DNA of 64,000 bases, from the NCBI GenBank assembly GCA_027625915.1, contig JANTQA010000051.1:5208501-5272500 (forward strand). The letters run 5' to 3'. Positions 13,165 to 25,958 of the stretch are shown here, piece after piece. A program made the position numbers and the translations under genes. The DNA comes from Anaeramoeba flamelloides. Its lineage: Eukaryota; Metamonada; Anaeramoebidae. The number at the start of each line of letters is the position of its first letter. Within the stretch, counting starts at the first letter, position 1. A model generated the notes under the pieces. The model was not told the DNA's origin and ran no database searches. It saw only the letters and a program-made list of their open reading frames with translations.

Positions 13165-16100
13165 ATGACTTACTTACTTTTTAATGCCTCTTCAGAAAGA
13201 AAAAGTTATGAAAATTTCGGGTCTGTCACACAAACTATACTGAGCGAAAATTTGACAAAAGTCTTCAAACAGATCAAAAACCCACAACTAAGTTCGGAGC
13301 TTGCAAAAAAAACAAAAAAGATAAACACATCATTAAAAAAATTGGCAACAAGAATAAAAGAATTTGAGAACCAGTCACAGCAAATAGAGAACATCCACCA
13401 ACAGAAAATGGAAGTCAAGGATTCCTTTTTACTTTTAAATCAAATCAAAATAGGAAGAGCAAATGGCAAAAAAAGCCCGACTCTAATCGCAAAGCAAAGC
13501 CAAGTGCGCGATCCGAAGAATGTGAAAAAAATCAAAAAGAAAAAGAAAAAAATCGAGTATCTGAAGGAGTCCATCCAGGAAATCGAGAACAAGCAGTATG
13601 ACGACAACAAAAACAAAAGAATCGAAACGATCCAAACGAACCTCAGGATTGGTGTCAATGAGAACAATCGGGTACGAGACTATTTGAACAGGAAAAAGAG
13701 TGAAAATAGTGAAGTGGAAGAGAAAATCAAGCACATCAAAAAAACCCAAAAGGAAGGATCTTCCAAGACTCTGATCTTGAAGAATAAAAAAGAGCAAATA
13801 TCTGAATTGCAAACAGTTATTAAAAGAAAACAATTCGATCACAAAAAATTAATCAAAATTTTTGAAACCAAATCCAATGTCTCAACCAAAGAAAAACTCG
13901 AGGCATACAAGTTGCAGGTTGAATCAAAAAAACAAGAAGCCAAAAGATTAGAAAGCGAATTGAATGAATTACAACAAAAATATGGTAAAACTCTCAACAC
14001 AAATTTCGACGATAGCATAAGTTCAATGTCTGAGTCTGATCGTTTCGTATGTCTTTCAGTTTTCTTCTTTCTTTCTTCTTTCTTCTTTCTCCTTTATCCA
14101 CAGATTTTGTTGTTTTTTTCTATTTTCACAAATCAGTTCCTTTTTGAATCTCGTCTTATTTGGTGTTACTGTCAAATTCAAAAATATAATATCAAGTTAT
14201 GAGTCCATTTTCCTGTTTGTTGGATTATTTGACTGAAAAATAGTCAAAAAATAAATTCTTTAATAAATGATAATTCGTTTCTCTAAACACGACAAGAATA
14301 GCACAAAAATTGTGGTCACTTTTTTTACTTGACAACTGTTTTTTTTTTTGAAATTGTTCCAAATTTTGAAAGAAATTACAAGATCAAAATTACAACAACT
14401 TTCAATTTTAAAGTTTTTACAATTAAAACTTTTAAAAGCATGTACTTTAAACAACTTTTCACTTTTCAATTTTCTAAAAACAGTATCAGGTTATTGAAAG
14501 TTAACAAATATTTTTCTTTTGGATAACTTTCAAAAACTTCAATTATAATTCAAAATATTATATTTTGATAATTATTTATTTTTTACCCTTTTTTGGCTGA
14601 TAAAAGTTTGTATCAAGTATTTGAAATTTGAAAAAATATGAAAGAATATCAGAGACTGAAATATTGCAAACTGTCAGTCTGATCGTTCGAAAAAGTCTTG
14701 AAAGTATTTGTATGGATTGTGCTATTCTTGCCATGAAATTGGTAAAGGCGTTTGTTTGTTCGGTTTATCCCATTCTTTGTGAAAATAGGGTAATACTGCT
14801 TAAATGTGTATAGCCTCAAATTTGAATAACTTTCTGATTTTTATTCCTACTTAACCAGTTAATTTACTTTGGTTTTTTAATAGTTCAAAATTAATGAGAT
14901 GTGTGTATTTAAAATGAGAAACTTTGGAATTGTCTTCAGCAAAAACATTTTATTTTTGAAATTAAATTGATTTTCAAGAAAAAGTTTTAAGGGTCGGGTA
15001 ATTACTGAGAAAAATAATTTTTCTGGAATGGGTTAAAAATAATTTTTGCAATTTTTATGAGTACCTAATACCAAATCAAAAACTAATCTACCTATGATGT
15101 ATGATCGATCTCCAAAAGCCAATAACGGAAAACTAGGGCATTTTTATAAAAAAAGAGCCGAAGAGCAATACTCAATTTCCAATTAGAATGGTTAGAAATA
15201 ATAAAATTTTGAAAACAACAGTTTTGGTTTTGAAATGTTCTCTCTTTGGTTGTTTTTGAAGATCTCGAAGATTCTTTTTTCATTTCTTAAATGAGTTATT
15301 TTTATCTCAAGAATGTCACAAAATCCTTACTTTGTTAAATATAGAAGATTGTAATTAACCACAAACCAGATTAAATCAAATTAAATTGATTGAGTACTTT
15401 GAGTAAACAATTGGTTTTAAATTAAAGAAATTTAACCATTTGGAAATTTAAAAAAAAAACAATTCAGTTTTTTTTGAAATTGGGATTTTTTGGAATTAGG
15501 ATTATGTTAGACTTTTTTTGTTCAATTGAATTTTTTGCCAATGAGATCCTCTCAAAATTTTTTTTTTAATTAAATTTTGACAATCAAAAGAAGTTAAATT
15601 TCACAATACCCCCATTAGTTCCCAGTCGCCCCCTTGAGTATTCAGTAAATCCACGGTAAGTTACTAGGACTTGATAAGAACAATACCAAGTTTTCGCACT
15701 TTGATTAAAAACAATTTTTAACCGAAAATACTTGTTTATTGTTAAAAAGAAAATTAATTCCAATTGTTTTTATCAAGATTTAAGAAGATTTAATTGAACT
15801 GAATGGTTAAAAGTCTTTGATCTTTAATGATAAATTTAAACCTTTTTTCAGTTGATCATATTTTTTTCCAAACATTTCGGCATACACGTATATATCTTAT
15901 TTGTTACACAGAAAGAATTGAAATAGTTTAAAAATGAATCCTTGAATAAAAAACAGGAATTTTTATATTTTTGTTATTTTAGAAATTACGAAAGTGTATA
16001 GTTTTAAAATTAAAATTTAAACTTTTGTAAAAAGCAAAAAAATTATTACATGATCTAAATTATTTATAAGATGGTTTTTATGATGAATCAACTATTATGA

Positions 16101-18482
16101 ATTATTTGGTTATTATTCATTATTCAAATGATATTATTGAAATTAACATATTTATTAAATTATGAGAAAAAAAATTAAAATTTAATTTCAAAATTCCTCT
16201 TTAAAATTAAAAAAATATAAAATAAATTGTATGATATTAATATATATTAATTATTTTATATTTTATATTTTATTATATTATTATTATTATTATTATTATT
16301 TAAATCTAATTGCCTATAATTATTTGACAATTGTATAGTTCAGTGCAAAATCACCACGTGGGGTTAGACGTTCTAAAAGCAATTTATATAGTGAAGATGA
16401 AAGATGGAAAGAACCAGAATTAACGGAATTATCAAGCAGTACAACCGAGGAACAAGAAAAAATCCCCAGTTCAAAAGATAGTATCCATAAAATTCAAAAA
16501 GGAGAACAAAAATCCGATCTTGAAGAAATAAAAACAGACTCTAAAATAGAACCAAATCAAAAAGACAATCTTGAAGGGGATACCGAAAATGAAAATAATG
16601 AAAATGACAAAATTGAAGAAAAGAAAAAGAAAAAAGAAAATAAAGAAATAGATATAAAAGATATTCAAACATTATTAACCATTCCAGCAGGTGTTGATTA
16701 TTTTAAAGAATATTTAGTACAAGGAATGTCACACGAAAACCTTTTATTTTATCTTGATGTTAAAAAATTTAAAAATACTTTTCACACGCATAAAGTATGC
16801 CTTTATTATTTTTTTTTTTTTCTTATCACCCATCATTCATTTCTTAACTTCCCCTAAAAACATAATGACCACCATTATTTATTTAAACCAATTTACCTTC
16901 CCTACCCCCCTCTCCCTTCATATCTTTTTTAAATTAAATAATAATAATTCTAATAACCTCTCTAAAATTAATCTTTAAACGTATAGAATATCTACCAAGC
17001 AGCAAAAAATATTTACAAAAAATATATAAAAAATGAATCAATTTTTGAAGTGAATATTGATTATAATTCAAGAGAAACAATCGAAACATTAATCAACGAG
17101 AAAAAAATATCATATGATATGTTTAACCACGCGCAAGAAATCGTACTTGATCACATGGATCATAACGAATTTAACCCATTCAAAAAAACAAAAATTTATG
17201 AAGTTTTAATTAAACAATTGGAAACTGAATCAAATTCAGATTTTGATATAAAAACAAAAAAAGCAATTTTAGTCACAAAAACTAATGAAACCCAAATATT
17301 GAATAATGAATTCCATTTCCAAGGTAAAGCCAGAAAACCTTTACAGGTATCAGAAGAATTAATGGAATCGATGATTTTCATTTTAAATTCGCAATATTCA
17401 ATCAGTACAAAAACAATAGAATTAAATCTTATTTCAAAATCCCTATCCTTTAATAGATTTGTTGCGGGTACAACAGAATTACAAAGGGTAATTTCATCAT
17501 TTTATTTATTTTTTTATTCTTTTTTTTTGTAACTTTTAATAAAGTGTAGAATTTAATAAAAATCGCAAGTCCTGTTTATCGAATAGTTCTATTCAAGTCT
17601 ATAAAAGAGTTCTATGATAATTTAGAAAACTTTTTTTTTTTTTTGATTACTTTTAAATTTCTATTTCATTTTTGTAATTATGTTTTTAAATCTCTTGTTT
17701 TTTTTTTTTTTTTTTTTTTTTTCCACATAATTTTACCAAATAGTTTTATCCTTTTTTAATATTTCTAATTTATTTTTCTTTCTTTATTTCTTTTTTTTAA
17801 TAATATACCAAATTTAATATAATTTAAAACTATGATATAGATCAATGTCGAAGCATTAACTCATTACGAAAAGCTTGCCTGTTTTATAAATATTTATAAT
17901 ACTCTATTTTTCCATATTGCAATTTTATATGGTTTACCACTGCAATTAAATGGATTAAAGTTTTTTACTGGCTATAAATATAATATTGGTGGTAATTATT
18001 TTTCATTGAACGATATTCTCAACGGTGTTTTTCGAAATAATAGAGACCGCAGAAATAACACTTATTTTAAAAAAGAGGATCCAAGACGAGAATATTGCTT
18101 AAAGAAAAGATTTAATCCAAAAATTCATTTTTGTTTAAATAATTTCAATTCTTCTGCAATGATTGTCCAAACGGTATATCCACAGAAAATTAAAAAGTTT
18201 ATTAACCATTTAACATCAACCAGTTTATCCAAACAGATTTTCCTTCAAAAAAAAAAATTATTTTTGCCCAGATTGTTTCAAGATTACGCAATAGATTTTG
18301 GATATTCGAAATCAAATATATTAATATGGATTCATAAAAACCTTAATCTGAAAAAGCAAAGGAAGAAAATACATTTTAACGAAACAACAGCAGTTAAATT
18401 TTATAAAAATAGCATAAATATGACTCATTTTATCTTCAATAAAAAAAGTCAAATGGTAAAAAAATTTGGAGACTTTCGCTAA
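13165..18482 (+). CDS. Coiled-coil / RGS domain / DUF547 protein, four exons
   Basis: Exons 13,165-14,046, 16,339-16,794, 16,987-17,487 and 17,841-18,482 (stop TAA), all joined in phase 0, give about 826 residues. Exon 1 is Lys/Glu-rich coiled coil. Exon 2 starts with an acidic, Ser-rich linker and then opens an RGS domain (LLTIPAGVDYFKEYL, ENLLFYLDVKKF). Exon 3 finishes it (AAKNIYKKYI, EVNID, FNHAQEIVL). Exon 4 is DUF547 (CFINIYNTLFFHIAILYGLP, GGNYFSLNDILNGV, DPRREYC, PKIHFCLN). RGS domains speed GTP hydrolysis by G-alpha; the role of DUF547 is unclear. Plant DUF547 proteins also carry an N-terminal coiled-coil segment, which supports joining exon 1. However, exon 1 has more C-ending codons and is 2.3 kb away, so it could be a separate gene. 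Its start is uncertain: ATG at 13,165, or an acceptor at 13,195 with exons further upstream. Confidence 0.8.
14293..14730 (+). mobile_element. TIR element, family K1 copy 1 (in RGS-DUF547 intron)
   Basis: Bounded by CAAGAATAGCACAA and its exact inverse TTGTGCTATTCTTG, 438 bp apart. The interior (TTTTTGGCTGATAAAAGTTTGT, ATGAAAGAATATCAGAGACT-like blocks) is repeated in inverted orientation at 38,232-38,676. Similarity continues a few bases past the left end, so the TIR may be longer (CACGACAAGAATAGCACAA). Confidence 0.8.
14987..15677 (+). mobile_element. TTAA-flanked repeat family T1, copy 2 (in RGS-DUF547 intron)
   Basis: Second copy of the 3,750-4,453 element, starting TTAAGGGTCGGGTAATTAC. 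The right terminus (ACTAGGACTTGATAA) is mutated relative to copy 1. Like copy 1 it sits in a gene's intron, in the sense orientation. Confidence 0.75.
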
Positions 18483-19868
18483 TTATTTTTCGCTTATATA
18501 ATTTGGGGAATAAATATGCATGCATACATTATTATTATTTTTAATTTTTATATTATCTCTTTCATTTACCCTACTTTTTTAGAGTTAGAGATACTTTTTT
18601 TTTTTTTTTGTTGTATTTTAGAATTGAAAAGGATTATATAGTTAATTTTTGGAAATTCTTAAAATTGAATGATTTTATTTTAAAACAAGCAAACTTCCTC
18701 TTTTTTCCTTAAAAAAAAAATAAATCAAAATTATTTTTAAAACTTCTTAAAATTGGACAATTAAACTAAAAAATTAATTGATATAATCTGATATAATTAT
18801 AAATAAACTTTTTTCTTCTCTTTTTATTATGATCAAGTTTTGTTAAATTGGTTATTCATCTAATAATGTTAATAAATAGATTATTTTTTCAATTTTATTT
18901 TTTTTTTTTAAATCAGCAAAGGTGATTATTATGGAAACTAAACTTCATTTCAAAAATGTGACCCACCTGAAACAATAAATTGAATATATATAATATCCTA
19001 TATGTATTCAAGAACAACAAATAATTAAATCTGCTTCAAAATTCACTTTTAAGTCATTCTAAATATATAAAAACCTGATATTTTAAAATTTAAAAAAAAG
19101 ATCTAAAAAACTAAAAAAAAAGTGAGTCACAATTTTTGAAAAGAACATTGACTATTTTTTTTACTAAACTTTCACTGAAATAAAAGTTTAACAAGAAGAT
19201 TTTTTTGCTAATAATTAAATTCATTTTACTTGACATTACAGAGTCTATTTTCTTAGTGATTATTTATCTTTTCGAAAATCTTTTTTTTTTCCAGATGATC
19301 TTTTAAAGAAAAAAAAAAAAAAAAACGAAAAAATAGAACAAGAAATAAAAATAGAAAAAAAAAAAAAAAAAAAAAAAATTTGAAAAATTAGAAAAAATAA
19401 TTCTGAGTTAAAAATTCGAAAATATTGTTTTGTAATTAGAAAATAGGGGAAAACCCTTAAAACAACTCCCATTAACATTATAAATTGAGTTAAAATTTTT
19501 GAAAAATATTTATTTACTATAATGAAGATGACAATTAAGATCTTAATTATGGGGGGGGGGCAAATCAAATACTAATTATTTTCCGATTACATAAGAGAGA
19601 TTGGGAAAATATTTAAAATTTTATCTTTTTTTCACTTATTGGTTAATCTTTTCTATTTCTCACTAAAATTTTAAACCATATAATAAATTTCAATTTGTAA
19701 TAAAGGAGTTCATTTGATATTTTGTTGATTTCACTTCATGGGGAATTGTTCAACTGAGTAAAACAAATAAATAATGTTTAGATAGATAAAATTATTGATA
19801 TATAAATATATTTACTTTTTGTGATCAAAGAATGATTTTTTAAAAAAAAAGACAATACTAAACAAAAT

Positions 19869-20361
19869 TTCATAATAAATGGCCCATCTTACATTTTAAT
19901 TTTGAATTTTTTTTGTATCGTTTTGAAGTTTTTTCCCTCACAATGAAAAGTTTGCAAATAAATCATTTTTTCTCTTTTTTTATTTTTTCAAGAGTATTTT
20001 GTTAAAATGGAAAATGAAAATGAAAAATTGGAAAGAAGTAACAGATGAATTAATTTAAAAATTGGGTTCAAATATGAAAAAGAGATTAGATTTAGTTATT
20101 CAAATGGAAGAATAATCGATAAATGAGTTTTACTAATTTTTTAAATTTTCTATTTTTTATATAATGCTTCTATCAAAATAAATGTCCCAATTTTTTAACA
20201 GTTTTTTTTTTTTTTTTATTTAATTTTTAGATAAAAAATAAATATCTCTTGAGTATATAATTGAATATTAAAATCGAAATTTTTATATTATAATAGATAA
20301 CTTCAATTATTAAAAATATTTTTATTTAAAATTTGATTTTTAATGTACCAATGATTTTGAA
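19869..20361 (+). mobile_element. TIR element, family K2 copy 1
   Basis: Begins TTCATAATAAATGGCCCAT and ends GTACCAATGATTTTGAA, an imperfect inverted repeat. It aligns along its whole length with 26,759-27,253. Shared blocks include CACAATGAAAAGTTTG, AAGAAGTAACAGATGAATTA and GAGATTAGATTTAGTTATTC. The terminal word AAATAAATGGCCCA recurs internally. No ORF. Confidence 0.7.
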
Positions 20362-21961
20362 AGATAGTCTATATAAAAAGGGGGGAAGTGGCAAAGAAAA
20401 ATAAAATGAAAGGGTTTTATATTTGAGGTTATAAGACTTTTTTGATGACAATATATAATATTATTGGAATTTTTACACAAGGTACAATCTTCAAAAATAA
20501 AAATTAAGTGTTGAAGTTTTGTATGTAATGTAAAGAAAATAAAAAATTAAATTAGATGACTTTTAATAAAAAAATAATTTGATTTTTGAATCAGTTTTAA
20601 TTTTTTAATTCAACAACTTTTTTTTAAGTTAGAAAAGATATTAATCAAATAATAACTAGAGCAAATGGAAATAATTTTCTGAAAATTAGATAAAAAAATG
20701 AGTAAAAATATTTAAAACATAAATTACAAAATAAAAATATTATAAGTCTACAAATAAAAATTATTTGTTCAAGTTTAAAGTTTTTACAAATGAATTCATT
20801 TGATATCAAGAAATTTCACCTTTTTTTTATCATTTTCCCTATAAATTTTAACTAGATTGTTTTTTAGAATTCCATTGCAATTGATTAGTTAGAAAGTCTC
20901 TTATAATTGAGTTTAATGATAAAAAATCCAAAAAATAATAATTATTATTTTTTGTAATCATTCTGAAATAGGGGGGTTTTCTCTAAAATAGGGATCATAT
21001 TTTTGTGATTTCTAAAGTATTTTCTTTAAAAAATAAATAATCGTATTTCAAAAATAAATTATATATTTTTTTTATTTTTAATACTTCATTAATTGTAAAA
21101 AAGTTTCAAAAAATGAATTTCATTTTTTTTTTTTTAGTTATTCTGCATTGAACTTGTTTAAATTGCAAATTACTTTAAGGATAACAATAGATGAAAAGAA
21201 AAAAAAACAATATATATATATATAAATTATAATAGATATAAAGGCATAATATTTTGATTCTTAGCTGATCTTCAGCTTCTTAGTCTAAATTTGAATATTT
21301 GTTAGAAAATATTTTTTTTTATTTCTTCGTATAATTGAATTGAAGATTATAAGACTAATATACGAGAAGATATTTATTACCAATATATATATATCTCTAT
21401 ATGTACAGTTTTATTTGAAATTTTCATTTCCCTTTTACATATTTATAAAAATAAAAATTTTTGAAAGTACCAAATAAAACTTAGCCTAAATAACAATTTT
21501 TATGGAAAACCCAAAAAATGGATTTTTTTTTTTGTTAAATACCTAGCAAACCCTGAGTATTTGACTCATCAATTATATTTCAGGGAAAAAACAAAAATTA
21601 TCATTTTTTATTATTATTATTTTGAAGGGCTAAAATTAATTTCTCTTTTTAGCTGTTAGACTTTTTTTGATTTTTATTTGGATTAGAAAATTGATAGATT
21701 TTCAAAACATAACAGCAATTAAAAAAGAAAAATATTGTTAGTTAATTTTTCCAGAATTTCAAAGAATTACGTTTAATCAAAATTTTTACTTTATTCTTTT
21801 AAATTTTGGCCAAGTACCGTTATTTTTTTTTTTGATTTTTGGAATTAACTGAAAATTTCGAAAAATAACTTTTTTAAATTTAAATGAATTCAAAAAAAAT
21901 AAAAATTCAGAGATGTTTTCTTAAGTTTTCTGTTTATTCTCAAAATCAATAGATTTTGGTT

Positions 21962-22150
21962 AGGTTTTTTTTACTTTAGAAATAAACCGAAAATTTTAAT
22001 AAATTTTAGGTTTATTTCTAAAGTAAAAAAAAACCTAGAACACTTCACAAATAAAATAGAAAACCTCAAAAAAACCTAGAACACTTAACATATACAACAG
22101 AAAACCTTTGGAAAACAAAGTACTTGACAGTACTTGATAGTACTCTACAA
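21962..22150 (-). repeat. Hairpin plus 10-bp tandem array (class H1), copy 1
   Basis: A 27-28 bp stem (arms 21,962-21,988 and 22,009-22,036, with a T/A-rich loop of about 20 nt) opens AGGTTTTTTTTACTTTAG. To its right come two CCTAGAACACTT blocks. Then three tandem decamers (22,121-22,150) follow, which on the - strand read AAGTACTGTC-like. The same hairpin-plus-decamer design occurs on the + strand at 36,571-36,690. Confidence 0.6.
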
Positions 22151-23568
22151 TATTTTCCTAATTTTCTTAATTTTGCTTGAGAAATTTTAATAAAGAATCA
22201 TAATTATCTTTATCATTAACCAACAACAAAATAAATAATGATTCTTTGTTAATGAATGATATCAAAGATATTATTTTTGTTAATTTTAATTAATTCTTTA
22301 TTCCCAATTGTTCTATTATTTTATAGAATGGGCACTCCCATAAAAAATGATCGATATCTTCATTTATTTTCAGATAAGTTGAAATATTTTTTGCATAAAT
22401 CCCAAGATTTTGTTTTTATTTTATTCTTATCATAAATATAAGAATATAAAAATTTCATTTTTTAACATGCATTAAAATTCATATGAAGCCAAAGATCGAT
22501 CATTTAAGAACCAAAATACCAAGTTCTTACACCCTATATCACAAGATAATTTTTTTTTTTTTCATTCTTCAGGGATTGTAAACCATAATAACAATCTTCA
22601 AGTAATTGTTATATTCAAAATATTTTAAATATAGTAGCGCTAACGTGTTATCAATAAATACCATGAATCGATAATTTTGAAGACAAATCAATCTAGTGTT
22701 AATTTTTTAATATTGCTGTTTTAAAAAAAGTGAGGACCACAAGTATAAAAAGGGTATTTCTGAACTGTTTGGTCGTCTTGTTTGTGTAGTTTGAGTGACG
22801 CTTTTCAAAAAATTCTAGTCCTTGATTTTATAATGGTATTTTAATAATAAATGGTCAAAAATTTTCACTTAATTTTCCGTTTTTTCTTTTCGTACTTTTT
22901 TAACCAAAGAACAATTTTAAAGAAATAGATATAATTTGTTTCTTTCCTTCTTTGTTTGTTTACCTTTTTTCCGATATATTAGTATTATTAGAGGATTAAT
23001 CTAAGAACCCTAAATAAAAGGAATATTTTCATAACGAAAACAGATAATGATAATTGACTGAAATTTAATCTCATTCCAACTTCAGATACCAGTAAAACAA
23101 CTAAATCTACATTTTTTTCATTTTCATTTGTCAACGCACAAAAGGACAAATTGTTCCATATTTTTTCGAAATGATCTTTTATTAATTTGTCACTAATCAA
23201 TAATTATATTGAACACCATTTCCAAAAGATTTTGCATTTTTTATTCAAAGAAAAGTTTGTTTGGTCAGTCCAGTTGTTATCAAACTTTGAAATGAGAGAC
23301 AACTTGGTAAATCTTTCCTAACCAAAAAAAAAAAAAAAAATGGTGGTGAAATTAAATTTTGGAGAATGTTCTAATCTCAAGTTTTTGCTCATTGGATGAA
23401 CAAAGTTTTAAAATCAAAAAAATAAGAAATAAAGGAAACTTTTAAAACATTATGAAAAAATGTATTGAATAGAAAACACTTAAGCAGATTTATTTTTAAT
23501 TGTAAGAAATACCTATTTGTTTGTTTTGAATTCTAGACGAACAATAATTTGAACAAAAAGGGTTGCCT

Positions 23569-24383
23569 TTATTTCATTTTTCTTTGTTGTCTGTATCCTT
23601 TTTTAAATTTAAAGTCTTGCTGAGGTTGTTCTGGTTGTGCTTCGTTACTGGTTTTCATATTTGGCCAGATAAATTGAACAAATATTTTATATACAGCATA
23701 ACAAGGAACCTAAACAGAATCAATAAAGTTTTTCAGAATAAAAAATAAAATATGAAAAGAAAAAAGAAAAAAAAAAAATAAAATAAAAATAAAAAGCAAA
23801 AGTTCGTTAATACAGCAAATCACAATTCAAAAACATTCGGAAAGAAAAAGAAGAAATTTTTTGAAACGAAAACTTACCACTAGAAAAAACAGCCAAAAAG
23901 CCGAATGAAAAGTCGCTGTTACATGAACAAAGGCAGTTATGTAAATAATATCAAAAAAATATTGTATCATTCCACCTGTTTCTGAGAGATCTTTTCCTCC
24001 ATCAATTACACGCCCTTGTTGATCAAAAATCTTGGGGTTTATGGAAAATAAAGATCGAAGGGATATGAAAATACGAAAAAAAAAGAAAAGAATAAATAAA
24101 AAGATGTTGAACCTCAAAAGTTGGAAAGCTTATTTTTTCAAAAAAAAAAAAACAAAAAGAAGAATCTTACTGGTTTTCCATAACCCCAAATAAATTTTTT
24201 GCAAAGGAAATATGCGACGTCACTGACTATTAGCCCAACAAAGCACCACTTACTTGTTTTTTTGAAACGCAAAACAAGCTTAAAGATTATATAAAAAAGA
24301 TTTGAGATAAGCATAGTGTATAAGAGTCGTTTTTTAATTTTGTTGTTGATGAGGATTTGTTTTTTTGCTCCTTTTTTTCCCAT
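23569..24383 (-). CDS. TMEM208: TMEM208 / SND2 homologue, ER membrane targeting factor
   Basis: Three exons on the minus strand, 24,171-24,383, 23,878-24,030 and 23,569-23,709, all phase 0 with GTAAG donors. They encode 168 residues; human TMEM208 has 173. The family (yeast Env10/Snd2) works in the SRP-independent route that directs proteins into the ER membrane. The N-terminus is MGKKGAKKQI with basic residues, as in TMEM208 (GKKQI). Two membrane segments follow in exon 1 (about residues 20-38 and 46-61). The diagnostic loop VIDGGKDLSETGGMIQY matches the human MDGG.DL...GM block. Another one or two hydrophobic segments follow, then a short Gln/Lys-rich tail (YRQQRKMK). Introns are 140 and 168 bp. 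The gene is complete and I see no defect. Confidence 0.94.
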
Positions 24384-25016
24384 TTTGGCTTACTTTTAAT
24401 TTTTGTTCAAAAAATATTGATTGAGAGAAAAGTTAAAAAAATAAAAAAATTTTTGTAATTTTCTTGTTTATTTTGTTTTTAGCTTTTGAAGAAATTAATT
24501 TTGGTGTTGATTGTAATACAAATTTGACAGTTATACTTTTTTCATGTCATTCCTTTTCTTTAAAAAAGACAATAAAAGTAATTAAGTCATCTTTCTCTAA
24601 AAAAAAAAAATGAAAAGATCTTTTAAAAAAGACAAATATTTTAAGGGTTGGGATTCATTCATAGATTTCATTATTACTCAAGTTTGCCTTTAAGAAACAC
24701 TCTCATACAATTGTTTGGTTGTAAAATTATTAAAACAAGTCGAAACAACTGAACAATTTTTTGTACTTTTATACATCGGTTAAGTGATCAAAATAATGCG
24801 TGCACAAAGGCTATAATCTGTGTTTCAAAATAATATCCATGCTTTTTTTTCTTCTTGTACCAAGACAACAACCAATTTACTAAATAGTATACATATGTTC
24901 AAATCAATTTTGAAAGTAAAGGTCTGGTTATTTTCAGTAAAATTTAAATTATTTATGCAAATATTTCAAATTTTTTTGTAATATTCTCAATTTTTTTGAA
25001 TTTGTTTGACTTTATA

Positions 25017-25958
25017 TTAAGGGACTAGTCTATATTAATTTTTTTTTTGACCAATAACTAAATAAGGAATCCTTATCTTGAAATATGTTTAAAATTGAAA
25101 ATAGACAGGTTTTTTCAATGTTAGAACTTTTAGTTCTTGTTTTTTTAAAATTTTACAATTCTGTCAAAAAAAGTGACTTTTAAAAATTTTTTTTTGAAAA
25201 AAGATCTTTAACGGATGAGAATTTTTTGATTAATTTTGGATTTAATTATTTTCTCAAAAATAATATTTATTCTCATTTTTAAAAACGAAAAAATAATTTA
25301 AAACTGGTGAATATTTTCTCCTTCACTTCTATTCATCCAACTTGACTCTATAAAGAACTCAATTTGTTTTATCAATAATTACTTTTTAAAAAATAGATCT
25401 TATTCTTTTCTTTGATTTTTTTTTAACTCTGCCAAAAAACTTTTGGGATGGTAATTTGGGAACACTTAAAAAAACTTCAAATTCAACAAAAACAAAAGAG
25501 TGTAAACTGAAAAAGTAGATTCATGGAAAAAAAGAATGGTACAAGAAAAGAATGAAAATCTTTTATTAAGAGTAAAGCATATATTGTATATTTTTTTCAA
25601 ATCAAACTATATTTTCATGCTTATCCCAAAAAACCCTTTCAGGCTTATTTTTCAAACTATTTTTTTTGTAGGTCTTCCACAAACATAAAAAGGTTTTGCT
25701 TTCTTGCTCATATTTTTTTTTATTTTTTGTATTTTTGTGAAAAGTTGAAAAAAAGCAACTTTCAAAAAAGTGAAAAAATGCAAAATTTTTTTATTTCTAT
25801 AAAAACAATAACTAAATTTAATGAATGTCATTTAGCAAGATTTTATTAATATACTAAGAAGTTTTTCACTTTGGTTTCAAATCTAAGTAATTGACAAAAA
25901 AAATTCTAAATCTCTATTAAATTTACCTAAAAAAATTTAATATAGACTAGTCCCTTAA
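25017..25958 (+). mobile_element. TTAA-flanked TIR element, family T2 (long form)
   Basis: Bounded by TTAAGGGACTAGTCTATATT and its inverse AATATAGACTAGTCCCTTAA, a near-perfect TIR with TTAA at each edge. The interior is AT-rich, without a transposase-like frame. The outer roughly 100 bp on each side match the 179-bp element at 624-802, making this the less deleted relative. Confidence 0.8.

Larger units (their letters stand above)
18483..23568. other. Intergenic region with repeats and a long hairpin
   Basis: No gene recognised. It contains long A and T tracts (for example 19,308-19,378), a G run at 19,552-19,560, a K2 element (19,869-20,361) and the hairpin plus decamer unit (21,962-22,150). 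A TATAAAAAGG-like motif near 22,745 is followed by no recognisable gene. A 70-codon frame at 22,988-23,200 (-) resembles no family I know. Confidence 0.5.

Noticed and set aside
13206-13842. Three minus-strand frames (13,206-13,418, 13,440-13,667, 13,483-13,842)
   Set aside because: They are Phe/Ile-rich antisense shadows of the Lys-rich coiled-coil exon.
3750-15677. Long terminal repeats of a retroelement for the T1 pair
   Set aside because: The two T1 copies are 11 kb apart, have inverted-repeat ends and no TG..CA tips, and the RalGAP beta exons and other genes lie between them.
19260-19568. 102-codon minus-strand frame
   Set aside because: It is a run of Phe from poly-A tracts, with no conserved residues and no exon-like flanks.
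22630-22830. TATAAAAAGG motif as the promoter of a + strand gene
   Set aside because: No start codon with a credible coding exon follows within 1 kb.
22988-23200. 70-codon minus-strand frame near the TMEM208 gene
   Set aside because: The composition is not protein-like enough, it has no recognisable domain, and the TMEM208 gene is complete without it.
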